Shown one piece after another: positions 8,427-15,261 of a stretch of 64,000 bases of DNA. Source of the stretch: Nocardia puris (GTDB lineage: Bacteria > Actinomycetota > Actinomycetes > Mycobacteriales > Mycobacteriaceae); the NCBI RefSeq assembly GCF_003315035.1, contig NZ_QNRE01000009.1, forward strand, positions 124,001 to 188,000. The letters are read 5' to 3'. How positions within the stretch are numbered: position 1 is the stretch's first letter; every line of letters begins with the position of its first letter. Both the position numbers and the translations under genes were made by a program. Below the pieces are notes generated by a model that saw only the letters and a program-made list of their open reading frames with translations, did no database searches and was not told the origin of the DNA.

Positions 8427-9026
8427 TCAAGCCAGCAGGCGGTCCACCAGTTGCCGCGCCATGCGAACGCGCTTCTCATCGCCGAACTGATGGGCGGTGC
8501 TGGCGGCTCCCACCAAGACGTCCAGTTCGAACGCGAGGGCGTCGGGGTCGTGGCCGGTCAGCGCGCCCGCCGCCTGCGCCTTGCCGATCTCGCCCGCGAG
8601 GAAGGTCAGCCATTCGTCGCGGTCGGCGGCGATGGCGTCGCGCACCGGGCCCGGCCTGCTGTCGAACTCGGCGACCGCGGCGGTGCGGAAACACCCGCCG
8701 GGGAAGGACGGCTCCAGCACATGGTCGAACCAGCGGTCGATCAGGACGCGGAGTCGTCCAGGTCCAGACGGCTCCGCCATGGCGGGCGCGATGATCCGCT
8801 CCACGAACACCTCCCGCGCGGCCCGCACGGCGGCCAGTTGTAGCGCTTCCTTCGACCCGAACAGCGTCGCGATGCCGCTCTTGCTGACGCCGAGGTCGGC
8901 CGCCAGCCGCCCGATGCTCACGCCGGTGAGCCCCTCGACCGAGGCCACGTCGGCCGCGTGCCTGGCGATCGCCGCGCGGGACCTCGCGCCCTTGACCAGG
9001 CGCTGATCGGTTGTCGTCTCGGCCAT
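8427..9026 (-). CDS. TetR-family repressor
   Basis: This 199-residue regulator has an N-terminal helix-turn-helix (about residues 12-58: SRAAIARHAADVA ... VSIGRLAADLGVSKSGIATLFGSKEAL) and a C-terminal ligand domain of the TetR_C type. The gene is divergent from the MFS transporter at 9126. The shared intergenic DNA holds two copies of ACGAACGATCG, one inside a near-perfect palindrome, so it probably represses the transporter-SGNH operon and itself. I chose the ATG at 9026, which has GGAAGA 9 nt upstream. The farther ATGs at 9035 and 9074 are in frame, but the latter would place the start inside the operator. Confidence 0.88.
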   Translation of the reverse strand: MAETTTDQRLVKGARSRAAIARHAADVASVEGLTGVSIGRLAADLGVSKSGIATLFGSKEALQLAAVRAAREVFVERIIAPAMAEPSGPGRLRVLIDRWFDHVLEPSFPGGCFRTAAVAEFDSRPGPVRDAIAADRDEWLTFLAGEIGKAQAAGALTGHDPDALAFELDVLVGAASTAHQFGDEKRVRMARQLVDRLLA

Positions 9027-9058
9027 GTGCGTCATTCTTCCATCGGGGGCTTGCACGG

Positions 9059-9100
9059 ACGAACGATCGGCCATACTTTAATGCACGAACGATCGTACGT
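9059..9100. promoter_or_regulatory. Probable TetR operators between the repressor and the MFS transporter
   Basis: ACGAACGATCG occurs at 9059-9069 and again at 9085-9095, 26 bp apart. The second copy is part of ACGAACGATCGTACGT (9085-9100), a 16-bp palindrome with one mismatch per half. Location between divergent tetR and MFS starts makes these likely binding sites for the adjacent TetR protein. Confidence 0.65.
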
Positions 9101-9125
9101 TTTGTTTCTCTCCCGAAGGATACCC

Positions 9126-10517
9126 ATGTCCGAGGTGCGGACCGAGAGTCCCCCGACCACCGGCCCCCTGCTCGTCGCCTGCGGCGCGGCGTTCATCGCG
9201 TTTCTCGATCTCTCCGTGGTCAATATCGCCTTCCCCGCGATCGCCCGCGACTTCCCCGGCACATCCACCGCCACCCTCACCTGGGTGGTCAGCGGCTACG
9301 CCGTCGCCTTCGCCGCGCTGCTCACGCCGGGCGGCCGCCTCGCCGACGCGCTCGGCCGGCGGCGGGTGTTCCTCGGCGCGTTGCTGGCGTTCGCGCTGAC
9401 TTCGGCGCTGTGCGCGCTGGCGCCGAACGCCGCGACGCTGGTCGCCGGGCGCATCGCCCAGGGCGCGAGCGCGGCGCTCATGGTGCCCGCCGCGCTCGGA
9501 CTGGTACTCGCCGCGAGCAGGCCGGAACGGATCGGCGCCGCCATGGGCGCGTGGTCGGCGGCGGGCGGGTTCGCCGCCGTCGTCGGGCCCGCCGTCGGTG
9601 GCGGTCTGGTCGAATTGTTCGGCTGGCCAGCGGTTTTCCTCGTCAATGTGCCGGTGGTCGCGATCCTGATCGCCGCCGTGCTGCGGGTGGTGCCCGCCGA
9701 CACGCACCGCGACGGGCGGTGGCCAGACCCCGTGGGCACCCTCGCCGTGGCGCTCGGTCTCGGCGCGATCGTCGCCGGGATCACCGAGAGCCATCGGTGG
9801 GGCGCACTCGGCACGTCCGTCGCGATCGTCCTCGGCGGCGCGCTGCTCGTGCCTGCGGTGCTGCGGTCGGCGCGCCACCCCGAACCCGCCGTGACGATAG
9901 ACCTGTGGCGCGATCGCGGATACGCGCTGGCGGGCGCGAGCTCGTTCGTCTTCGGCGCGGCGATGTTCGCGTGGTTGCTGGCCGGACCGCTGTTCCTGGA
10001 CGCCATCTGGGGCTACTCGACGCTCGGGGCGGCGGGCGCGCTGTCGATCGGCGCGGTGTCCTCGATGGTCACCGCCGTGGCGGCGGGCCGCCTCACCACG
10101 CCACGGGCGCGGCGCGCGGCCGGTGTACTCGGCACGCTCCTGTTCACCGGGACCCTGGTCTGGATGAGCACCGACGCGTTCGGGCCCGAGCCCGCGCTGT
10201 GGACGGCCTGGGTGCCCGCGGGCATCCTGGGCGGTGGCGGGGTCGGGATCGTGGTCACCGTGCTGTCCGCGGCGGCCGCGAGTGTCGTGCCACCGCAACG
10301 CTTCGCGGCGGGCATCGGGATGACGCTCACCGCCCGGCAGCTCGGTGGCGCGCTCGGCGTCGCGATCCTCGCCGCGGTGTTCGCCGCGAATCCCGGCGCA
10401 CCGCTCACCGCGCTCCATACCGTCTTCGCGATCGGCGCGGGCATCACCGTGCTCGCCGCCTGCTTGATCGCCCTGCCCGTCCCCGCCGCCGATTCCCGAT
10501 CAGGAGAAACGATATGA
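9126..10517 (+). CDS. MFS drug/solute exporter (DHA2, EmrB/QacA type)
   Basis: This is a 463-residue integral membrane protein with about 14 hydrophobic segments. The DHA2 signatures include FLDLSVVNIAFPAI in TM1, LADALGRRR between TM2 and TM3, and the motif-C-like GPAVGGGLVELFGW. It should export a hydrophobic compound by proton antiport; the substrate is unknown. The ATG at 9126 has GAAGGA 6 nt upstream. An upstream ATG at 9081 would begin before the operator and is less likely. It overlaps the SGNH hydrolase gene by 4 nt (ATGA), so the pair is one operon under the divergent TetR regulator. Confidence 0.9.
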   Translation: MSEVRTESPPTTGPLLVACGAAFIAFLDLSVVNIAFPAIARDFPGTSTATLTWVVSGYAVAFAALLTPGGRLADALGRRRVFLGALLAFALTSALCALAPNAATLVAGRIAQGASAALMVPAALGLVLAASRPERIGAAMGAWSAAGGFAAVVGPAVGGGLVELFGWPAVFLVNVPVVAILIAAVLRVVPADTHRDGRWPDPVGTLAVALGLGAIVAGITESHRWGALGTSVAIVLGGALLVPAVLRSARHPEPAVTIDLWRDRGYALAGASSFVFGAAMFAWLLAGPLFLDAIWGYSTLGAAGALSIGAVSSMVTAVAAGRLTTPRARRAAGVLGTLLFTGTLVWMSTDAFGPEPALWTAWVPAGILGGGGVGIVVTVLSAAAASVVPPQRFAAGIGMTLTARQLGGALGVAILAAVFAANPGAPLTALHTVFAIGAGITVLAACLIALPVPAADSRSGETI

Positions 10518-11200
10518 CCCGCGATATCCCGCGCACCGAAGCCGACGACCCGATGGTGTTGTCTCCCTATACCGCTCGCGCACTGCTCTTGGACGCCCCG
10601 TGGCGACGGTTCGCGGTGCTGGGCGACTCGATCGCCGAGGGGGTCGGCGATCCCCGGCCCGGTTACGCCGACGGCGGCTGGGCGAAGCGCGTCGCGGGCG
10701 CGCTCCGGGCCGCGCACCCCGACACCGCCTACCTCAACACCGGGCTGCGCGGGGCCACGTCGGCGCAGGTCCGTGCCGAACAGCTCGGTGCCGTACTGGA
10801 TTTCGCGCCCGACCTGGTGCACGTGACCTGCGGCGGCAACGACCTGTTCCTCGCGGGCGCGGGTCTGGAGACCGTCCGCGCCAACCTGGATGCCATATAC
10901 GCGGCCCTCGCGCGCACCGGCGCGCAACTGTCCACTTTCACCGTCGCGGACGTGTGGGACAGCGACCGCATGGCCCCGATGCGGCCCATGCGAGCACCGA
11001 TGGCCGCGCTCAACGACATCATCCGCGACCTCGCGGCCCGCTACGACGCCGTCCTCGTGGACTTCTGGGAGCACCCCCTGCGCCTGCGCACCGACCTGAT
11101 GAGCGACGACCTGATCCACTTCGCCGCCAGCGGCCACGCGGTGGTCGCGACCGAAGTGGTGCGAGCACTCGCCCAGCGAGCGGCGGTGCCGACCGGGTAG
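10514..11200 (+). CDS. SGNH/GDSL-type hydrolase
   Basis: This 228-residue protein has the SGNH blocks in order. The nucleophile Ser lies in VLGDSIAEG (about residue 38), Gly in LNTGLRGATS, Asn in CGGNDLF, and the Asp-His pair in DDLIHFAASGHAV. These enzymes are esterases, lipases or acyl-transfer hydrolases. No signal peptide is seen, so it should be cytoplasmic. Its ATG overlaps the transporter stop (ATGA) and has GGAG upstream, so it is co-regulated with the exporter and may modify its substrate. That link is inference. Confidence 0.88.
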   Translation: MTRDIPRTEADDPMVLSPYTARALLLDAPWRRFAVLGDSIAEGVGDPRPGYADGGWAKRVAGALRAAHPDTAYLNTGLRGATSAQVRAEQLGAVLDFAPDLVHVTCGGNDLFLAGAGLETVRANLDAIYAALARTGAQLSTFTVADVWDSDRMAPMRPMRAPMAALNDIIRDLAARYDAVLVDFWEHPLRLRTDLMSDDLIHFAASGHAVVATEVVRALAQRAAVPTG

Positions 11201-11350
11201 GCACGATCGAGTGGTCGCCGTCGACCCAGCCGAACGCGGGCCGCTCTTCGACCCGGCACATGTCGTCTTCGTTCGCCTCCGAACCAGTGACGGGTGAGTT
11301 CGGCGAGCGCGATGTGGTTCGGCTGAAGGCGAGCCGTCGCCGGGACACGG

Positions 11351-11385
11351 ATCGGGCCGTGCCGGAGATTCCGGCACGGCCCGAT
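11351..11385. terminator. Strong hairpin terminator between convergent genes
   Basis: A perfect 16-bp stem, ATCGGGCCGTGCCGGA (11351-11366) and its complement (11370-11385), closes a 3-nt loop. It sits between the SGNH hydrolase stop and the convergent secreted-protein gene. The T content after it is low, as is common in high-GC actinobacteria. It can serve both strands. Confidence 0.75.
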
Positions 11386-11422
11386 TGTGGTGCGGTTCAA
11401 GGGAATCCGCGTCAGCCCTGGA

Positions 11423-11875
11423 TCAGGGCAGCACCTGGGGCATCAGGTGCGGGGCGATCGCGCCGACCAGCAGGCCGACGACGGCGCCCGTCACGGCGCC
11501 GCTCAGCGCGCCGGAGATGCCGCAGGGCACCGCCATCACGATGAACGCGGGCAGGCAGGTGGCCGCGGCCAGCACACCCGAACCCGCGGCGCCGGCGGCC
11601 GCGCCCGCGACCGCGCCATTGGCCAGCGGATCGGAGTTCTGCGCGTTCGGGTCGGTGGCGACGTCCTCGAGCGGGATACCCACCGCGGCCGCGAACACCG
11701 GCACCTGCGCGGGCTCGGCGATCTGCTGGACCACCGGCGCCGGCGCCGCGACGGGTGCCGCCTGCGCCGGCGCAGGCGGACCGACGAGCGCGACCGCCGC
11801 CGCCACCGGCAACGCCGCCGCGATCACCGTGCGACCGGCGTTGCGGAAGATTGCACGCCCCATGATATTTCTCAT
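11423..11875 (-). CDS. Secreted or membrane-associated Ala/Gly-rich protein
   Basis: The 150-residue protein starts with a signal peptide: positive residues, a hydrophobic Ala/Val stretch, then a likely cleavage after PAQA. The mature part has a short Pro/Ala-rich section and then a long Gly/Ala segment with small-residue spacing typical of glycine-zipper membrane sequences. Two Cys residues (ATCLP and VPCG) could form a disulfide. I do not recognise a named family. GGGGAG precedes the ATG at 11875; in-frame ATGs at 11863 and 11890 are alternatives. It is a single gene convergent with the SGNH hydrolase. Confidence 0.7.
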   Translation of the reverse strand: MRNIMGRAIFRNAGRTVIAAALPVAAAVALVGPPAPAQAAPVAAPAPVVQQIAEPAQVPVFAAAVGIPLEDVATDPNAQNSDPLANGAVAGAAAGAAGSGVLAAATCLPAFIVMAVPCGISGALSGAVTGAVVGLLVGAIAPHLMPQVLP

Positions 11876-12236
11876 CTCTCCCCCGACCATGATCTCGAAT
11901 TTCGTTGCTGGGCAACGACAGTCCGGAACCTCGCGAACCGGACGAGATCATGCAAGCCGGTCCGGCATCCGGAAGGCAAACTCAGTGGCTCAAATCACGT
12001 TTAGCCGCGTCGGTGTACGGGTCCGGCCGCATGGCGGACCCATACTCGAGATCGACCGGGCCCGCACCATGGAGAGCACGAGTCCCGCCGTCTGGTGGAC
12101 CCCAGACGATCACTCGGCGGCTCCGGTGGGGCGGATCCTCGGCGGTGGGCGGCGAGCACGTCGCGACGATACCGACCACCGTGCGCGGCGACCAGCTCGA
12201 CGGTGGCGGCCGCCGTGAAACCGCTTCCAGGAACGG
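11876..12236. other. Intergenic region without a recognised gene
   Basis: This 361-bp stretch should hold the promoter of the secreted protein (minus strand). The only structure I see is a hairpin with 7-bp arms, CGTCTGG-TGGACC-CCAGACG, at 12089-12108. The short open frames across it have no good start or codon pattern. Confidence 0.5.
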
Positions 12237-13187
12237 CTAATTCGCGGTCGCGCCATACCGCCGCAGCAGTTCCGTCCCGAGTCCGGCCAGTGCCTCCAGT
12301 ACCGGGGCCGGTCCCAGCACCTCCACGTCGTCGCCCCAGCCCGCGAGCTGGCGGGCGACCATGCGCGGGGTCGGGGCGGTGATGCGGACCAGGACGCGGC
12401 CGTCCCCGACCGGCCCGTCCACCTCGCAGTGCCTGCCCTGCTGGTCACGCAGCACCGGAAGCAGATCCGGGGCCACCAGGACGTCGGCCGAGGTGGCGGC
12501 GCGGCGGCGTTCCATCTCCTCCACCACCTCCGCCCACGCCTCGGCGAGATCGAAATCGGCTGGGCGGTCGAAGATTTCGTCGAGGGGGCGGGATTCCACG
12601 ATGCGGTCGACGCGGAAGGTGCGCCTGCCGCGGTCGGTGCCCGCGACCAGGTACCAGACGGCGTCTTTGTCGATGAGGCCCCACGGATCGACCGTCCGCG
12701 TGGTGCGGCGGCCCGCGCTGTCGTAGATCAGCCGCACACGGCGACGCTCGACCACGGCACGTTGCAGCACAAGCACTTCCGCCGGACGCTCCCGGTCGCG
12801 AGCGCCCCAGCGTGACGGGTCCACGACCACCGCGTCGGCAGCCGCTTCGGCGTCGGCGCGGAAGGTGTGCGGGAGCGCACGAATCAGCTTGCGCAGCACC
12901 GACTCAAGCTCGGGATTGCCGGTGGCCGAGGGCCCGGCGAGCAGGAACAATGCCCGCGCCTCGGATTCGGTGAGCCCGGTGAGATCGGTGCGCGCCCCGC
13001 CCACCAGCTGCCAACCTCCACCGCGACCCGGTTGCGGATACACCGGGACACCCGCCGCCGACAGCGCCTCCAGGTCGCGGCGCGCCGTCGCCACCGACAC
13101 CTCGAGTTCGGCGGCGAGTTCAGCCGCCGTCACCCGCCCGCGCGCCTGCATCAGCAACAGGGTCGCCACCAACCGGTCCGCTCGCAT
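12237..13187 (-). CDS. WYL-domain transcriptional regulator
   Basis: This 316-residue regulator has an N-terminal DeoR/HTH_11-type winged helix (RADRLVATLLLMQAR through TARRDLEALSAAGVP). A WYL ligand-sensing domain follows, and the WCX-type C-terminal domain comes last (VLVRITAPTPRMVARQLAGWGDDVEVL). Such proteins sense nucleotides or other small ligands. The ATG at 13187 gives the standard N-terminus. An in-frame ATG at 13217 lies inside the perfect inverted repeat upstream, so it is less likely. It is divergent from the VOC gene and probably controls it and itself. Confidence 0.88.
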   Translation of the reverse strand: MRADRLVATLLLMQARGRVTAAELAAELEVSVATARRDLEALSAAGVPVYPQPGRGGGWQLVGGARTDLTGLTESEARALFLLAGPSATGNPELESVLRKLIRALPHTFRADAEAAADAVVVDPSRWGARDRERPAEVLVLQRAVVERRRVRLIYDSAGRRTTRTVDPWGLIDKDAVWYLVAGTDRGRRTFRVDRIVESRPLDEIFDRPADFDLAEAWAEVVEEMERRRAATSADVLVAPDLLPVLRDQQGRHCEVDGPVGDGRVLVRITAPTPRMVARQLAGWGDDVEVLGPAPVLEALAGLGTELLRRYGATAN

Positions 13188-13206
13188 ACCGGAAATTCTG
13201 CCAGGA

Positions 13207-13231
13207 AAAGTGCTCACTCGATGAGCACTTT
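13207..13231. promoter_or_regulatory. Perfect inverted repeat, likely operator of the WYL regulator
   Basis: AAAGTGCTCA (13207-13216) and TGAGCACTTT (13222-13231) form perfect 10-bp arms around a 5-bp centre. The site lies 20-44 bp upstream of the WYL gene and 50 bp before the divergent VOC gene, the right place for shared control. Confidence 0.7.
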
Positions 13232-13281
13232 GCCCGCGAGGATGGTTTCACCAGCACGAACGACGAACCAAGGAGACGGAC

Positions 13282-13683
13282 ATGTTGCGCGGAATGACCA
13301 CGGTCACCTACTACGCCGACGACCTCGAGGCCGCCAAGGACTGGTACACCGAATTCCTCGGCCAACCGCCCTACTTCCGCGTCCCCGGCGGCTACTACGA
13401 GTTCCGCGTCGGCGACTACCAGCACGAACTCGGCCTCGTCGACCGCCGCTACGCCCCGCCCGGCGCGAGCGACACCCCCGGCGGCAGCGTCCTGTTCTGG
13501 CACGTGGACGATCTCGAAGCCACCGTCGAACGCCTGCTCGCCCTCGGCGCGACGGTGTACGAGCCGATCACCCCGCGCGGCGAGGGTTTCGTCACCGCGT
13601 CCGTGGTCGACCCCTTCGGAAATGTCTTGGGCGTCATGACCAACGCCCACTACCTGGACGTGCTCGAGCGGACCGGCGGGTGA
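13282..13683 (+). CDS. VOC-family (glyoxalase/bleomycin-resistance fold) protein
   Basis: This 133-residue protein has two beta-alpha-beta-beta-beta halves typical of the vicinal oxygen chelate fold. The first begins TVTYYADDLEAAKDWYTEFLG and the second FWHVDDLEATVERLLALGA, ending DPFGNVLGVMTN. Members bind metal or small hydrophobic molecules as isomerases, dioxygenases or resistance proteins; the role here is not defined. AAGGAG lies 7 nt before the ATG. The divergent WYL regulator and the palindrome between them suggest dedicated control. Confidence 0.85.
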   Translation: MLRGMTTVTYYADDLEAAKDWYTEFLGQPPYFRVPGGYYEFRVGDYQHELGLVDRRYAPPGASDTPGGSVLFWHVDDLEATVERLLALGATVYEPITPRGEGFVTASVVDPFGNVLGVMTNAHYLDVLERTGG

Positions 13684-13997
13684 GCCGACGCCTGCGGCGT
13701 GCTCGGCAGTAGGTGCTCGAGTCCGCAGCGGGTGGGGTCACCGCCGCCGTGGGCGCCTCGTCCGCGGTAGCGGGTGCCGCGCTCGCGGCGACCAGCGGCG
13801 GCGCGGCCGCGATCCTGGCTCAGCGAGGCGCACGCCGGAGCCCACGGCCTGCGGGCGGACGTAGGTGCGGGTGCCGCGCCGCCTCGAAGAGGTGCGCCGG
13901 CAGATCGGTCCCACCACCGAGACCCTCTCGCAGCGCCTGGGCCGTTGGCATCACGGTTCAGCCGGTGGTGACCGACCTCGAATCGAGCTTCGCGGGC
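13684..13997. other. Intergenic region, possibly a decayed coding remnant
   Basis: The 314-bp gap lies between convergent VOC and HAD genes. An imperfect hairpin near 13684-13707 (GCCG...CGGC with an inner ACGCC/GGCGT stem) may be a terminator. Beyond it two plus-strand frames give coding-like peptides in succession, an Ala/Gly-rich stretch near 13713-13830 and RRLEEVRRQIGPTTETLSQRL near 13880-13940. There is no intact gene, which could mean a frameshifted remnant. Confidence 0.35.
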
Positions 13998-14792
13998 TCA
14001 GAACCAGCGTTCGAGGATGCGGGCCGCGCCGTCGGTGGTGACGTCGGTGGTGATTTCGTCGGCGAGGTCCTGGATTTCGGCGGGCGCGTTGGCCATGGCC
14101 ACGGAATGGCCTGCCCAGGTGAGCATTTCGCGATCGTTGTAGCCGTCGCCGATGGCGAGGGTTTCGGCCCGGGGGATGTCGAGGGCGCGGCGCAGGCGTT
14201 CCAGCGCCCAGCCCTTGGAGACGCCGCGGGGCGAGACGGTGAGCCACGGGCCGAGATCACCGTGCACCCAGGAGGATTCGGGCGACTCCCAGGATTCGAG
14301 CAGGGGCAGCATCTCCTCGAGCGAGCCGTCGGGCCACCAGCAGTTGAGCCGCGGCGTGGGTTCGCTGCCCAGGGCGTCGTGGTCGACCAGCAGGTAGTCG
14401 CCGATCGGGTAGCCGCCGGGACTCGCGCCGGTCGCCCAGGTGCCGACCCCGACCTTCTCCACCGCGAACACCATCTCCGGGAACAGATCACGCAGCGTCG
14501 CGACGGCGGGCGCCGGGTCGAACGCGTGCACCGCGACCGGCGCGCTGCGCCGCACATCGATGTGCACGGCGCCGTTGGAGCACAGCGCGTGCCCGTCGAC
14601 GAGCCCGAGTTCGGCCAGCACGGGCCGCGTCGCCAGCAGCGAGCGCCCGGTGGTCACGACGACATGCGCGCCCTGCGCCACGGCGGCGCGCACCGCCGCG
14701 ACCACTCGCTCGCTGACCGGCACCCCGGCGTCCAGCAACGTCCCGTCGACGTCCAACGCGATCAACCGAGGCCGTCCCCCACGCACAACCAC
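13998..14792 (-). CDS. HAD-superfamily phosphatase (Cof/sugar-phosphatase type)
   Basis: The 264-residue protein has the four HAD motifs: DVDGTLLD (residues 14-21; nucleophile and acid Asp), Thr/Ser in VVTTGRS, Lys in VSKGWALERL, and GDGYNDREML (metal-binding Asp). The large C2-type cap between motifs II and III places it with Cof-type phosphatases, which act on sugar phosphates or similar metabolites. The GTG at 14792 is preceded by CACAAT 6 nt upstream, which would make the mRNA leaderless. The stop is close to an unexplained intergenic remnant. Confidence 0.85.
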   Translation of the reverse strand: MVVRGGRPRLIALDVDGTLLDAGVPVSERVVAAVRAAVAQGAHVVVTTGRSLLATRPVLAELGLVDGHALCSNGAVHIDVRRSAPVAVHAFDPAPAVATLRDLFPEMVFAVEKVGVGTWATGASPGGYPIGDYLLVDHDALGSEPTPRLNCWWPDGSLEEMLPLLESWESPESSWVHGDLGPWLTVSPRGVSKGWALERLRRALDIPRAETLAIGDGYNDREMLTWAGHSVAMANAPAEIQDLADEITTDVTTDGAARILERWF

Positions 14793-15261
14793 CAGCCCAT
14801 TGTGCCCTCCCCTCCCCCACCCCGTCCCCGAATTCCCCGGGCTGACCGGGGGTGTTCACCCTCGCCGCACGCGGCAGTCGCACGGGCCGGAGACGGTGGA
14901 ACCCAACGCGCTACCACCGGACCGGATGTACCGCCATCCGCTGAACAAACGTCGGCCGACAAGGCTCGACCGTCACCGCCACCCGAACCGCCGTAGCCGC
15001 CAGCGGATTCGGCACTGCCGCCGGTCGAGCACGGCCGCTGATCAGACCGCCGCCGACAAGGCTCGCCCGACTGCCCGGCCGATCTGTGGAGGTAGTGGTG
15101 AGTCATCGGCGGCCACCGCCCGGGCGCGCCCTGTACCCGCACCCGCCCGCGAGGCTCCGGTTTCGCCGTCACTGTGACATCGCGATCCGTGCCGCTCAAC
15201 CGAACACGCGGCGAATTTGCGACGGGTCTGCGCGGGATCGCTTGTGGCTGTGAGCGCTTCG
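14793..15261. other. Intergenic region without a supported gene
   Basis: This 469-bp stretch follows the Gly/Ser-rich Hsp70-like gene on its strand. A minus-strand frame different from that gene's own reads as another Gly/Ser-rich stretch (about 14940-15030), which may be a frameshifted end of the tail or only compositional. No good start site or known motif is visible. Confidence 0.4.

Noticed and set aside
13713..14996. 427-codon plus-strand frame opposite the HAD phosphatase
   Set aside because: It is the complement of a clear HAD gene; its own translation has no motif and arises from high GC content.
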